Origin: Streptomyces sp. TLI_235
Lineage (GTDB): Bacteria; Actinomycetota; Actinomycetes; Streptomycetales; Streptomycetaceae
Assembly: GCA_002300355.1 (NCBI GenBank)
Contig: NSGV01000001.1
Location: forward strand, 3,844,001 to 3,908,000
Length of the DNA: 64,000 nucleotides
Direction: 5' to 3'
The notes beneath the pieces were generated by a model, which did no database searches, had not been told where the DNA came from, and saw only the letters and a list, made by a program, of their open reading frames with translations. Positions 1 to 9,162 of this stretch are shown piece by piece (positions within the stretch are counted from its first letter, which is position 1; the number at the start of each line of letters is the position of its first letter). A program made the translations under genes and the position numbers.

Positions 1-2
1 CC

Positions 3-986
3 GGCGAGACGCCGCTCTCGGTGGTCTACCAGCACGTCCAGGACAACCCCGTGCCGCCGTCCCGGGCCAACGGCCGGGTACCGACCGAGTTCGACGAGCT
101 GGTGCTCCGCTCGCTGGCCAAGAACCCGGACGACCGGTTCCAGAGCGCCGACGAGTTCCGGGCCCACGTGCAGCACGCGCTGCGCACCATGCACGGCGCC
201 CAGGGCGTCGGCTACGCGGCCGGTGCCGCCGCAGCGGCGGCCGCCGCGGCCGGGCTGGCCGCCACCGTGCAGGGCGGCAACGGGAACGGCAACGGCCGTC
301 CCGGGCCGGAGGGCACCCACAACGGCGGCACCGCCGTCACCGAGCCGCTCGGCCGCACGGGCCCGGCGGACCCGACGGCCGCCATGCCCTTCCAGGTCAC
401 CTCGCCCTACCAGACGCCCTCCCAGCCCTACCCGCCGACCGGCGGTGGCCAGGGCTACGGCGGTCAGGGTTACGGGGGCCAGGGTTACGGGGGCCAGGGC
501 TACGACGGCGACCACGGGTACGGCGGGGGCGGCGGCCACGACGGCTACGAGCCGGAGGACAAGCGCAGCCCGTGGGGCTGGGTGATGGGTGTCCTCGCCG
601 TGCTGGTGGCGGCCGGTGTCGGGATCGGCCTCGCGCTGAGCGGCGGCGGGGGCGGCGGCGGCAACACGCCGACCCAGCAGAAGACGCAGACCACCGCCCC
701 GGCGGACACCGGGCAGCCGACCGAGGAGCCGACCACGGCCGCCCCGTCGCGCACCCAGAGCGGGACGACCCGGCCGACCGAGCCGACCTTCGGGTCGCAC
801 TCGCCGACCGGCAGCGCCAGTGCGACGGGCTCGGCCTCGGCTTCGGCCTCGCCGACCGACACGTCCACGCCGTCGCCGACGACGACCCCGACCAAGGCCA
901 CCCCGACCCCGACCGGCGAACCGTCCACGCCGGGGCCGACCGGGGGCGCCACGTCGCCAGGGCCCGGCGGAGCGGGCGCCGGCTGA
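3..986 (+). CDS. Membrane Ser/Thr protein kinase, C-terminal part (5' end outside window)
   Basis: The frame is open from the window edge, so the start lies upstream. The first ~60 residues match the end of a Hanks-type kinase C-lobe (LAKNPDDRF, then a helix before HVQHAL). An Ala-rich stretch and a Gly/Tyr-rich linker with GQGYG repeats follow. A single membrane helix (WGWVMGVLAVLVAAG...) lies near nt 570-640, then a ~100-residue Thr/Pro/Ser-rich extracellular tail. No PASTA repeats are visible. This layout fits an actinobacterial PknB-like receptor kinase with a disordered outer tail. The catalytic core is not in the window, so activity and substrates cannot be judged. Confidence 0.85.
   Translation, partial: GETPLSVVYQHVQDNPVPPSRANGRVPTEFDELVLRSLAKNPDDRFQSADEFRAHVQHALRTMHGAQGVGYAAGAAAAAAAAAGLAATVQGGNGNGNGRPGPEGTHNGGTAVTEPLGRTGPADPTAAMPFQVTSPYQTPSQPYPPTGGGQGYGGQGYGGQGYGGQGYDGDHGYGGGGGHDGYEPEDKRSPWGWVMGVLAVLVAAGVGIGLALSGGGGGGGNTPTQQKTQTTAPADTGQPTEEPTTAAPSRTQSGTTRPTEPTFGSHSPTGSASATGSASASASPTDTSTPSPTTTPTKATPTPTGEPSTPGPTGGATSPGPGGAGAG
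447..506 (+). repeat. Four in-frame 15-bp tandem repeats in the kinase linker
   Basis: Four consecutive 15-bp units of the type GGYCAGGGYTACGGN begin at 447, 462, 477 and 492. They encode GQGYG repeats in the cytoplasmic linker just before the membrane helix. Third-base differences between units show an established coding repeat, not a fresh duplication. Confidence 0.8.
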
Positions 987-1019
987 CGGCCCGCCCCACG
1001 GGGCGGCGGCTCGGGCGGC

Positions 1020-2189
1020 TCAGTTGGTGAAGGCGTCCAGGACCTGCTCGTACTCCTGGCACCACCAGCGCAGCTGGCCGGCCGCGGCCGGGAAGAGCGG
1101 GTCGGCCCGGCCGTCGCGCCGCTGGTAGTGCCACTGGAGCATCCAGAGGTCGTTCAGCCGCTCCCACCAGACCCGGTGGACGGCGGCGGCCAGCTCGGCC
1201 GGGCCGGCCGCCGCCTCGGCCCGGTAGGCCCTGGACCAGGCGCGCACCCGGCAGAGGTCCAGTACCCCGCTCAGCCGGTCGTTGAAGACCAGGGTGGCGG
1301 CCCGGACGGCCTCCTCGGCGGTGGGCTGCAGGCCCAGCTTGTCCCAGTCCAGGACGGCCGCGACCGCCCCACCGCGGTAGAGCAGGTTGAGCCCGTGGAA
1401 GTCGCCGTGCGTCCAGCCGGTCGGCGGGGCCTCGGCCGGTGCAGGGCGGCGGCCGCGGTGGGCGGCGAGCAGGTCGATCCGCTCCGCGAGGTGCTCCTCG
1501 GCGAGCGCGTCGAAGGCCGTGTGCGGGCGGTGCTCCCCGGCGAGCCTGCGCAGCTCCCCGACCAGGCGGGCGGTCTCGTCCGGGTCGGCGGCCAGCCGCC
1601 CGGCGGGCTGGCGCACCGGGGCGCAGACGTGCGCCAGCGCGCCGTGCAGCCGGCCGAGCAGCGCGCCGAGGTCGGCGCACTGCGACAGGTCGAGGGACGT
1701 CCCGTGCCGGTGCTCGCCCTCCACCCACGGATACAGGCCGAACAGCCGGCCGCCGTGGGCGACGACGGAGTCCCCGTCGGCGGCGGGCAGCGGCCGGGCC
1801 ACCGGCAGCCCCCGGGCGTGGAGCGCGGTCGTCGCGCGGTGCTGCGCGGTGATCGCGGCACGGGAGGCGGTGGCCTCGTCGACGTAGCACTTGAGGAAGT
1901 AGCGGCCCTCGGTGGTGGTGACCCGGTACCCGCGGTTCAGCAGGCCCTCGGCCACCGGGCGGACGGCGACCGCGGGCGCGGTGCCGAAGCGCCGGAGCAC
2001 GCCCGCCACGGCGGCGTGCGCGACGGGCGGGCTGAGGGTGCCCACGGGCGGGGCGGAGAGGTCGGGACGGGCCGGTGCGGCGGCCGGCCGGTGCGACCGG
2101 CTGCGGCGGGCGGTGGGGGCGGTGGGGACGAGGAGGGACAGGGCACCGTCCCCGCGGACGTCGGGCGGGGAGGCCGGGCTGGGAATCAC
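1020..2189 (-). CDS. APH-family phosphotransferase
   Basis: Aminoglycoside-phosphotransferase/kinase-like fold. The N-lobe has GLLNRGYRV and YFLKCY (candidate nucleotide-binding lysine). The catalytic loop is THGDFHGLNLLY (~residue 260), followed by the metal-binding AVLDWDKLG. The substrate could be an antibiotic, choline, homoserine or another small alcohol; the sequence does not decide. The frame stays open to a GTG at 2252, overlapping the upstream regulator, but the residues before 2189 are low-complexity, so the GTG at 2189 is preferred and the start is uncertain. A small inverted repeat (TTGAC/GTCAA) lies around 2221-2235. It lies on the same strand as the response regulator and may be co-transcribed with it. 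Confidence 0.75.
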   Translation of the reverse strand: MIPSPASPPDVRGDGALSLLVPTAPTARRSRSHRPAAAPARPDLSAPPVGTLSPPVAHAAVAGVLRRFGTAPAVAVRPVAEGLLNRGYRVTTTEGRYFLKCYVDEATASRAAITAQHRATTALHARGLPVARPLPAADGDSVVAHGGRLFGLYPWVEGEHRHGTSLDLSQCADLGALLGRLHGALAHVCAPVRQPAGRLAADPDETARLVGELRRLAGEHRPHTAFDALAEEHLAERIDLLAAHRGRRPAPAEAPPTGWTHGDFHGLNLLYRGGAVAAVLDWDKLGLQPTAEEAVRAATLVFNDRLSGVLDLCRVRAWSRAYRAEAAAGPAELAAAVHRVWWERLNDLWMLQWHYQRRDGRADPLFPAAAGQLRWWCQEYEQVLDAFTN

Positions 2190-2232
2190 GAAGTGAGCGT
2201 AGTGAGGTTGCGCAGGGGTGCTTGACAGATCG

Positions 2233-2901
2233 TCAACTGTCTGATCTTGCACCGGAAGGGCGGTTTCGCGCCACGTACGCGGCCGCCTGCGTGCGCCTTT
2301 CCATGCCCATCTTGGCGAGCAGGCTGGAGACGTAGTTCTTCACCGTCTTCTCGGCCAGGTGAAGTTCATTGCCGATCTGCCGATTGGTCATCCCCTCGCC
2401 GATCAGATCGAGGATCCGCCGCTCCTGCCGGGTCAGCCGGGCGAGTCGCTCGTCCTCCTTGCCGCTGCCCTCGCGCAGCCGCTCCAGGACGCGGCTGGTG
2501 GCCACCGGGTCCAGCAGCGAGCGCCCGGCGGCGACGTCCCGCACGGCGGTGATCAGGTCGGTGCCGCGGATCGCCTTCAGCACGTACCCGGAGGCGCCCG
2601 CCATGATCGAGTCGAACAGCGCCTCGTCGTCGGAGAAGGAGGTGAGCATCAGGCAGCGCACCTCCGGGACCCGGGAGCGGACCTCGCGGCAGACCTCCAC
2701 GCCGTTGCCGTCCGGCAGCCGGACGTCGAGCACCGCGACGTCCGGGGCGACCGCCGGGATCCGGGCCAGTGCCTCGGCGGCGGTGCCGGCCTCGCCGACC
2801 ACCTCGATGTCCTCCTCGGTGGAGAGCAGGTCGTGTACGCCGCGCCGCACCACCTCGTGGTCGTCGAGGAGGAATACCCTGATATGTCCGTTTCCTGTCA
2901 T
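2233..2901 (-). CDS. NarL/DevR-type two-component response regulator
   Basis: Receiver domain with the acidic pair in FLLDDHE, phospho-acceptor Asp59 in VLDVRLP, switch Thr in LTSFSD and Lys in YVLKAIRG. It is followed by a LuxR-type DNA-binding domain ([27 protein letters not shown]). About 222 residues, the usual length for the family. The ATG at 2901 is chosen because GGAAGG lies ~8 nt upstream; an ATG at 2922 would add seven residues. No cognate histidine kinase is adjacent, so it is an orphan here. It is divergent from bkdA and shares its upstream region, so it may regulate branched-chain 2-oxoacid oxidation. Confidence 0.88.
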   Translation of the reverse strand: MTGNGHIRVFLLDDHEVVRRGVHDLLSTEEDIEVVGEAGTAAEALARIPAVAPDVAVLDVRLPDGNGVEVCREVRSRVPEVRCLMLTSFSDDEALFDSIMAGASGYVLKAIRGTDLITAVRDVAAGRSLLDPVATSRVLERLREGSGKEDERLARLTRQERRILDLIGEGMTNRQIGNELHLAEKTVKNYVSSLLAKMGMERRTQAAAYVARNRPSGARSDS

Positions 2902-3279
2902 GGGGGAATCCTTCCACGCCATCGTGTCGAAATCCCTGCTCCCGGCCGCTCCCCGGAGGACAGCCGGGCGTGGAGGACACCGAATCGATGCCCGTTACCC
3001 CCTTACGCGGAGAGCTTTGCCCGGATACCGTGCGCTGGTGTCCTGACGGCACCGACCTGAGACCCGCACCACACCGGCGGTTCTCGGACAGGAACAAGTA
3101 GGACGTCCTAGCGCAAGCGCGCCAAGGGGCGCCGCTGGGTAACGTTCTCGTGAGGGACGCCGTCGGAGAAGGATCACCACCTGCCGAGCAGCCGGTGCGC
3201 ACACCCAGCGCGCTTTGCCCGGAGGTGACCGGACCGGTCACCGGCGACCCCGGGCGGCCGGACAGACCGAGGAGTGAAC
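2902..3279. promoter_or_regulatory. Divergent promoter region of the response regulator and bkdABC
   Basis: 378 bp without a credible gene. It holds a perfect 12-bp palindrome, TAGGACGTCCTA, at 3099-3110, the most obvious candidate operator. The bkdA ribosome-binding site GAGGAG is at 3269-3274. I see no convincing -35/-10 pair. Confidence 0.5.
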
Positions 3280-4431
3280 GTGACCGTCAAAAGCACGGCG
3301 AGGGCGCGCAAGAAGGCCGCCCCCGGCGTCCCTGGCAACCTCCGCGCAGGCACGGGCGCCGCGCCGGAGCTCGTCCAGCTGCTCACGCCGGAAGGCGACC
3401 GGGTCGAGCACCCGGACTTCCCGCTGACGACCACCCCCGAGGAGCTGCGCGCGCTCTACCGCGACCTGGTGCTGGTTCGGCGGTTCGACGCCGAGGCCAC
3501 CTCGCTGCAGCGCCAGGGCGAGCTGGGCCTGTGGGCCTCGCTGCTCGGCCAGGAGGCTGCGCAGGTCGGTTCCGGCCGTGCGATGCGACCCGGCGACTAC
3601 GCCTTCCCGACGTACCGTGAGCACGGCGTCGCCTGGTGTCGCGACGTCGACCCGCTGAACCTGCTCGGCATGTTCCGCGGCGTGAACCACGGAGGCTGGG
3701 ACCCGAACGAGAAGAACTTCCACCTCTACACCATCGTGATCGGCGCGCAGACCCTGCACGCCACCGGGTACGCGATGGGCATCACCAAGGACGGCGCGGA
3801 CGACGCGGTGATCGCCTACTTCGGCGACGGCGCCTCCAGCCAGGGCGATGTCAACGAGGCCTTCACCTTCGCCTCGGTCTACAACTCGCCGGTGGTCTTC
3901 TTCTGCCAGAACAATCAGTGGGCGATCTCCGAGCCGACCACCAACCAGACCCGCATCCCGCTCTACCGCCGCGCCTCCGGCTTCGGCTTCCCGGGCGTGC
4001 GGGTGGACGGCAACGACGTGCTCGCCTGCCTCGCGGTGACCCGCTGGGCGCTCGACCACGCCCGCACCGGCAACGGCCCCGTCCTCATCGAGGCCTTCAC
4101 CTACCGCATGGGCGCCCACACCACCTCGGACGACCCGACCCGCTACCGGGGCTCCGAGGAGACCGAGGCCTGGAAGGCCAAGGACCCGATCACCCGCCTC
4201 AAGGCCCACCTGGAGAAGGAGGGCCTCGCCGACGACGCGTTCTTCGCCGGCGTCGAGGCCGAGAGCGACGAGCTCGGCCTCCGGGTCCGCGAGGGCGTGC
4301 GCTCCATGCCCGATCCGGACCCGACCCTGATCTTCGACCATGTCTACGCGGAGCCGCACGCGCTGGTGGACGAGGAGCGGGCCGAGTACGTGGCCTACGC
4401 GGCCTCCTTCGAGGGCGGGGAGCAGAACTGA
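3280..4431 (+). CDS. bkdA: Branched-chain 2-oxoacid dehydrogenase E1 alpha
   Basis: Thiamine-diphosphate E1 alpha subunit that decarboxylates 2-oxoacids from Val, Leu and Ile, supplying branched acyl-CoA starters for fatty acids and polyketides. The ThDP/Mg motif starts at GDG (~residue 182) and ends at NN (~211). The phosphorylation-loop region (YRMGAHTTSDDPTRYR) is typical. GTG 3280 is chosen because GAGGAG ends 5 nt upstream; an in-frame GTG at 3274 lies within that site. First gene of a three-gene operon; its TGA overlaps the bkdB ATG (TGATG). Confidence 0.95.
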   Translation: MTVKSTARARKKAAPGVPGNLRAGTGAAPELVQLLTPEGDRVEHPDFPLTTTPEELRALYRDLVLVRRFDAEATSLQRQGELGLWASLLGQEAAQVGSGRAMRPGDYAFPTYREHGVAWCRDVDPLNLLGMFRGVNHGGWDPNEKNFHLYTIVIGAQTLHATGYAMGITKDGADDAVIAYFGDGASSQGDVNEAFTFASVYNSPVVFFCQNNQWAISEPTTNQTRIPLYRRASGFGFPGVRVDGNDVLACLAVTRWALDHARTGNGPVLIEAFTYRMGAHTTSDDPTRYRGSEETEAWKAKDPITRLKAHLEKEGLADDAFFAGVEAESDELGLRVREGVRSMPDPDPTLIFDHVYAEPHALVDEERAEYVAYAASFEGGEQN

Positions 4432-5405
4432 TGGCAGACCGGCTCAGCATCGCGAAGGCGCTCAACGAGGCGCTCCGCAAGTCGCTGGAGAACGACCCGA
4501 AGACCCTCCTCATGGGAGAGGACATCGGCAAGCTCGGCGGCGTCTTCAGAATCACCGACGGCCTGCAGAAGGACTTCGGCGAGGACCGGGTCATCGACAG
4601 CCCGCTCGCCGAGTCCGGCATCATGGGCACCGCGATCGGCCTCGCCCTGCGCGGCTACCGCCCGGTGGTGGAGATCCAGTTCGACGGCTTCGTCTACCCG
4701 GCCTTCGACCAGATCGTCTCCCAGCTCGCCAAGATGCACGCCCGCTCGCTCGGGCACGTCAAGCTCCCGATCACCGTCCGCATGCCGTACGGCGGCGGCA
4801 TCGGCGCCGTCGAGCACCACAGCGAGTCGCACGAGGCCTACTTCGCGCACACGGCGGGCCTCAAGGTGGTCACCCCGTCCAACGCGCACGACGCGCACTG
4901 GATGCTCCGCCAGGCGATCGCCTCGGACGACCCGGTGATCTTCCTGGAGCCGAAGCGGCGCTACTGGGACAAGGGCGACGTCGGCGACAGCTCCGACCTG
5001 CCGCTGCACTCCGCGCGGATCGTCCGCCCCGGCACCGACGCGACCCTGATCGCGTACGGCCCGATGGTCAAGGTCTGCCAGGAGGCCGCCGCGGCCGCCC
5101 AGGAGGACGGCCGCAACCTGGAGGTCGTCGACCTCCGCTCGCTCACCCCGGTCGACTTCGCCACCCTCGAGGAGTCGGTGAAGCGCACCGGCCGCGGCAT
5201 CGTCGTCCACGAGGCACCGGTCTTCCTGGGCATGGGCGCCGAGCTGGCCGCCCGGCTCACCGAGCGCTGCTTCTACCACCTGGAGGCGCCGGTCCTGCGG
5301 GTCGGCGGCTACTACGCGCCGTACCCGCCGTCCCGGGTCGAGGAGTCCTTCCTGCCCGACCTGGACCGCGTGCTCGACGCCGTCGACCGCGCGCTCGCGT
5401 ACTGA
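4431..5405 (+). CDS. bkdB: Branched-chain 2-oxoacid dehydrogenase E1 beta
   Basis: Transketolase-like E1 beta subunit, 324 residues, normal length. MGEDIGKLGGVF near the N terminus and the EIQFDGF and HHSESHEAYFAHTAGLKVV segments are characteristic of the family. It pairs with E1 alpha in the heterotetrameric decarboxylase. Start ATG overlaps the bkdA stop by one base, indicating translational coupling. It is followed after 14 bp by bkdC. Confidence 0.95.
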   Translation: MADRLSIAKALNEALRKSLENDPKTLLMGEDIGKLGGVFRITDGLQKDFGEDRVIDSPLAESGIMGTAIGLALRGYRPVVEIQFDGFVYPAFDQIVSQLAKMHARSLGHVKLPITVRMPYGGGIGAVEHHSESHEAYFAHTAGLKVVTPSNAHDAHWMLRQAIASDDPVIFLEPKRRYWDKGDVGDSSDLPLHSARIVRPGTDATLIAYGPMVKVCQEAAAAAQEDGRNLEVVDLRSLTPVDFATLEESVKRTGRGIVVHEAPVFLGMGAELAARLTERCFYHLEAPVLRVGGYYAPYPPSRVEESFLPDLDRVLDAVDRALAY

Positions 5406-5419
5406 GAGGAGCGACGCAC

Positions 5420-6853
5420 ATGACCACCGAAGTTCGCGCGCTCCGCGAGTTCAAGATGCCCGACGTCGGCGAGGGGCTGACCGAGGCCGAGATCCTCTCC
5501 TGGTACGTCAAGCCGGGCGACACCGTCACCGACGGCCAGGTCGTCTGCGAGGTCGAGACCGCCAAGGCCGCGGTCGAGCTGCCGATCCCGTTCACCGGTG
5601 TCGTCGAGCAGCTGTTCTTCCCGGCGGGCTCCACCGTCGACGTCGGCACCGCGATCATCGCGGTGGCGGTCGCGGGTGCCGCTCCCGCGGAGGCAGCCCC
5701 GGCCGCCGCCCCCGCCCCGGCCGCCCCGGCCGAGGAGGAGGTGCCCGAGCGGCGCGAGGTGCTGGTCGGCTACGGTCCGCGCACCGGCGGCACCCAGCGC
5801 CGGGCCCGCCGGACCGCCGTTCCGGCGGCCGCCGCTCCGGTTTCACGTGAAACATCGCCCGTCCCGGCCGCGCCGATCGCCCCGGCGGCTCCGGTCGCTC
5901 CGGTAGCGCCCGCCGCCGCGCCGGTGCCCGTGCAGGCGGGGCAGCGGCCGCTGGCCAAGCCCCCCGTGCGCAAGCTGGCGAAGGACCTCGGCGTGGACCT
6001 CCGCGTGGTCGTCCCGACCGGTCCGAACGGCGTGATCACCCGCGAGGACGTGCACGCCGCCGCGGCCCCGGCGCCTGCCGCCCCGGCCCCGGTCCAGGCT
6101 GCGCCGGCCCCGCAGGCCGCGCCGGCCGCCGCCCCCGTGGCGAGCGGCACGGGCGACGTGCGGGTGCCGATCAAGGGCGTCCGCAAGGCCACTGCGGCCG
6201 CCATGGTCTCCTCGGCCTTCACCGCGCCGCACGTCACCGAGTTCGTCCAGATCGACGTGACCCGCACGATGAAGCTGGTCCGCACGCTCAAGGAGACCGG
6301 CGAGCTCGGCCGGGGCGTCCGCGTCTCGCCGCTGCTGCTGGTCGCCAAGGCGCTGCTCACCGCGGTGAAGCGGCACCCGGAGATCAACGCCGCCTGGGAC
6401 GAGGCCGCCCAGGAGATCGTGATCAAGGGGCAGGTCAACCTCGGCATCGCGGCGGCCACGCCGCGCGGCCTGATCGTCCCCAACATCAAGGACGCCGGCG
6501 GCAAGACCCTGACCCAGCTCGCCGTCTCGCTCGGCGAACTGGTCGACACCGCGCGCGAGGGCAAGACCTCGCCCGCGGACATGCAGGGCGGCTCGATCAC
6601 CATCACCAACGTCGGCGTCTTCGGCGTCGACACCGGCACCCCGATCCTCAACCCGGGCGAGGCGGCCATCCTCGCCTTCGGCGCGGTCCGGGAGATGCCG
6701 TGGGTGCACAAGGGCAAGGTGGTGCCCCGTCAGGTCACCACGCTGGCACTCTCCTTCGACCACCGCCTGGTCGACGGCGAGCTCGGCTCCAAGGTGCTCG
6801 CGGACACCGCCGCGATCCTGGAGCGCCCCAAGCGCCTGATCACCTGGGCCTGA
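5420..6853 (+). CDS. bkdC: Branched-chain 2-oxoacid dehydrogenase E2 (dihydrolipoyl acyltransferase)
   Basis: E2 core that transfers the acyl group from E1 to CoA. It has one N-terminal lipoyl domain (ETAKAAVE, lipoyl Lys49) and a peripheral-subunit-binding domain near residues 178-215 (KLAKDLGVD). Two long Ala/Pro linkers lead to a CAT domain with SFDHRLVDG (His448). 477 residues. The RBS GAGAGGAG lies just upstream. No E3 gene is adjacent, so lipoamide dehydrogenase must come from elsewhere. The first linker carries a parS sequence read as VSRET (residues 141-145). Confidence 0.95.
   Translation: MTTEVRALREFKMPDVGEGLTEAEILSWYVKPGDTVTDGQVVCEVETAKAAVELPIPFTGVVEQLFFPAGSTVDVGTAIIAVAVAGAAPAEAAPAAAPAPAAPAEEEVPERREVLVGYGPRTGGTQRRARRTAVPAAAAPVSRETSPVPAAPIAPAAPVAPVAPAAAPVPVQAGQRPLAKPPVRKLAKDLGVDLRVVVPTGPNGVITREDVHAAAAPAPAAPAPVQAAPAPQAAPAAAPVASGTGDVRVPIKGVRKATAAAMVSSAFTAPHVTEFVQIDVTRTMKLVRTLKETGELGRGVRVSPLLLVAKALLTAVKRHPEINAAWDEAAQEIVIKGQVNLGIAAATPRGLIVPNIKDAGGKTLTQLAVSLGELVDTAREGKTSPADMQGGSITITNVGVFGVDTGTPILNPGEAAILAFGAVREMPWVHKGKVVPRQVTTLALSFDHRLVDGELGSKVLADTAAILERPKRLITWA
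5840..5853. other. parS chromosome-segregation site inside bkdC
   Basis: The perfect 14-bp palindrome GTTTCACGTGAAAC is identical to the Streptomyces ParB-binding consensus as I know it. It lies in the codons for an Ala/Pro linker, where protein sequence is loosely constrained. parS sites in streptomycetes cluster around oriC, so this part of the window is probably origin-proximal. I found no second copy in the window. Confidence 0.88.
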
Positions 6854-6869
6854 CCGTCCGCCGTCGCCG

Positions 6870-6901
6870 CCGGCCCCGTCCCCTTCTGGGGGCGGGGCCG
6901 G
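6870..6901. terminator. Bidirectional terminator between bkdC and the LAXTG protein gene
   Basis: A 14-bp stem (6870-6883 with 6888-6901, one G-T wobble) with a TTCT loop. It sits between convergent genes and can serve both. Confidence 0.8.
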
Positions 6902-6919
6902 CCGGTTTTCCGGGGCGGG

Positions 6920-7744
6920 TCAGCTGCGGGTGAGGCGCTTGACGGTGAGGAGGACGGCGCCGCCGAGGGCGAGGGCAGCTGCGCCGGAGGCGAAGAGGAA
7001 GGCGGTGGCCGAGGAGGCGCCGGTCTGGGCCAGCTCGGTGGCGGGGGTGGTGGGCGCCGCGGGGGTGGCGGTGCGGGTCGCGGTCGGGCTGGCGGCGGTC
7101 GGGACGGGCGCGGCCTTGGTGGGGGTGGGCTTGGCCGTGGTGGGGGTCGGCTTGGGCGCGGGCTTCTCGTGCTTCACGGCGAGCCGGAAGGTGGCGAGCC
7201 GGTCCTGGGCGCCCGGTGCGGTCGCGATGTCGATCCGGGTGACGTCGGCGGCCTCCGCCGAGACGCTGACGCGGAACATGTACCGGTGGGCCTGGCCGGC
7301 CGGCACCGTCTCGGCGAGCGACGAGGTGTCCACCAGCACGCCCGGGTCGCAGGCGTGGCGCAGCGGCAGCCGCTTCCAGTGGCCGTGGGACATCACCTCG
7401 ACCGTCAGGTCCTCGGGGGTCACGTGCACCAGCTTGCCGCTGCCCGGGAGGATCTCGGCGGAGAACAGCGAGAGCCTCGGGACCATGTCGGGGTACGGCT
7501 TCGCGGTGTCGTTGAGCTGCTCCAGGCCGAACTCCGCGGCGGCACCGCCCGCGGTGACACTCGTCGGCACCGGTGCGACGAAGGCCGCCGGGGCGGCCGC
7601 GGCGGGCTGCGGGTTCGGGAGCTCGCCGCAGGCCCAGGCGGCGGTGCCGCCGGTGAGGACGGGCAGGGCGACGCCGATGGCGAGGGCTGCGGTGGTGGTG
7701 ACGGTGGCGTTGCGGACGAAACGGGAGATAACGGGCGCGCGCAT
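6920..7744 (-). CDS. Secreted cell-wall protein with LAXTG sortase signal
   Basis: 274 residues. N-terminal signal peptide (basic start, then ALAIGVALPVLTGG and an AWA-type cleavage region). A folded domain of ~150 residues contains two cysteines. A Pro/Thr/Lys-rich wall-spanning linker leads to a sorting signal: LAQTG at ~238-242, a hydrophobic helix and a basic tail (KRLTRS). LAXTG is the form recognised by class E sortases in streptomycetes (family knowledge). Start ATG has GGGGGGA upstream. The binding target of the folded domain is unknown. Confidence 0.82.
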   Translation of the reverse strand: MRAPVISRFVRNATVTTTAALAIGVALPVLTGGTAAWACGELPNPQPAAAAPAAFVAPVPTSVTAGGAAAEFGLEQLNDTAKPYPDMVPRLSLFSAEILPGSGKLVHVTPEDLTVEVMSHGHWKRLPLRHACDPGVLVDTSSLAETVPAGQAHRYMFRVSVSAEAADVTRIDIATAPGAQDRLATFRLAVKHEKPAPKPTPTTAKPTPTKAAPVPTAASPTATRTATPAAPTTPATELAQTGASSATAFLFASGAAALALGGAVLLTVKRLTRS

Positions 7745-7935
7745 GACTGGTCCCCCCAGGGCGGTGTGCTGATGGTGTGTGGGTGAAGGTGCCCGGCGCT
7801 TCGGCCTCCCGGCTTTGCCCGCCGGTCCCGCTCTCCGTGCCTTCACCCTCATAGACGTGCAGCGGGCCCGGAGGTTGCAGGTGGTTCCGAGAAATATTCT
7901 CGGGGCTTCCGAAGGCCCTCGGAGATACTGCTCCC

Positions 7936-9162
7936 ATGTCCGATCGTCAGACCGCGGTGCAGGTCGAGGCCGCCCCCGCCCCGCCCGAGCCCCGGCCCTC
8001 GCTGCGGCGTGACGTCTCGCTGCCGGCCCTGCTGGCCGGACTCGTCTGCATCGCCGTCTCCTTCTCCGGGCCACTGGTGGTGGTGCTCGCCGCGGCCGCC
8101 GCCGGTCACCTGGACCCGGCGCACACCGCCTCCTGGATCTGGGCGGTGTCGATCGGCAGCGGCCTCACCTGCCTGCTGCTCAGCTGGTGGACCCGGACAC
8201 CGGTGATCACCGCCTGGTCCACGCCCGGTGCCGCCCTGCTGGTGGGCAGCCTCGGCGCGTATCCGTACCGGGAGGCGGTCGGCGCCTTCCTGGTCTCCTC
8301 CGCGGCGGTGGCCGTGTTCGGCGCCACCGGCCTGTTCGGGCGTCTGGTGCGGGCCGTCCCGGCCGGCATCGTCAACGCGATGCTGGCCGGCATCCTGTTC
8401 ACCTTCGGCGCCGGGATCTTCACCGAGCTGCGCGGCGCTCCCGTCCTGGTGCTCGGCTCCTTCGCGGCCTTCCTTCTCGCCAAGCGGTGGGTGCCGCGGT
8501 ACGCCGTCCCGCTGGCGCTGCTGGCCGGTGCCGTACTGGCCGCGGCCACCGTCGGGCTGCCGCTGCACCTCGGCTCGGGCGGGCCGACCCGCCCGGTGCT
8601 CACCGCACCGTCCTTCTCCTGGGCGGCGACCGTCGGCCTGGCACTGCCGCTCACCATCGTCGCGCTGGCCTCGCAGAACGCCCCCGGCCTCGGCATCATG
8701 CGGGCCTCCGGCTACCGGCCGGACGACCGGCTGCTGGTCGGGGCGACCGGCGCGGTCTCCGTCCTGCTGGCGCCGTTCGGCTCGCCCGGCGTCAACCTGG
8801 CCGCGATCACCGCGGCGATCTGCACCAGCGAGGAGAGCCACCCCGACCCCCGGCGGCGCTACGTCGCCGGCATGTCGGCCGGTGCGCTGTACCTGGTGGT
8901 GGGAAGCTTCGGCGGCGTGCTGGTCAGCCTGTTCACCGGGCTGCCGCACGTGCTGATCGCGGTGATCGCCGGGGTGGCGCTGCTCGCCTCCTTCCAGGGC
9001 AGCCTGGCCGGCGCGGTGGCCGACGAGCACGGCCGGGACGGCGCCGTGGTGACCTTCCTGGCGACCGCCTCGGGGATGACGCTGTTCGGCATCGGCGCGC
9101 CCTTCTGGGGCCTGCTGCTCGGTGTCGCCACCCACCTCGTGCTGCACCGCCGCAGGGGCTGA
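7936..9162 (+). CDS. BenE-family (benzoate/H+ symporter-like) membrane transporter
   Basis: 408 residues, polytopic, with about twelve hydrophobic segments. The sequence resembles BenE/YdcO: an early SGPLVVVLAAAAAG helix, TPVITAWSTPGAALL, and a FGSPGVNLAAITAAICTS segment matching the conserved NLAAI-type loop. BenE proteins import benzoate with protons, but many homologues lack benzoate genes nearby, as here, so the substrate is open. Transcribed alone; the 191-bp gap upstream probably holds its promoter. Confidence 0.82.
   Translation: MSDRQTAVQVEAAPAPPEPRPSLRRDVSLPALLAGLVCIAVSFSGPLVVVLAAAAAGHLDPAHTASWIWAVSIGSGLTCLLLSWWTRTPVITAWSTPGAALLVGSLGAYPYREAVGAFLVSSAAVAVFGATGLFGRLVRAVPAGIVNAMLAGILFTFGAGIFTELRGAPVLVLGSFAAFLLAKRWVPRYAVPLALLAGAVLAAATVGLPLHLGSGGPTRPVLTAPSFSWAATVGLALPLTIVALASQNAPGLGIMRASGYRPDDRLLVGATGAVSVLLAPFGSPGVNLAAITAAICTSEESHPDPRRRYVAGMSAGALYLVVGSFGGVLVSLFTGLPHVLIAVIAGVALLASFQGSLAGAVADEHGRDGAVVTFLATASGMTLFGIGAPFWGLLLGVATHLVLHRRRG

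Noticed and set aside
447..506. CRISPR-like or mobile repeat
   Set aside because: The 15-bp units are in frame, without spacers, and encode GQGYG repeats in the kinase linker. No CRISPR array, cas gene, transposase or integrase is visible in the window.
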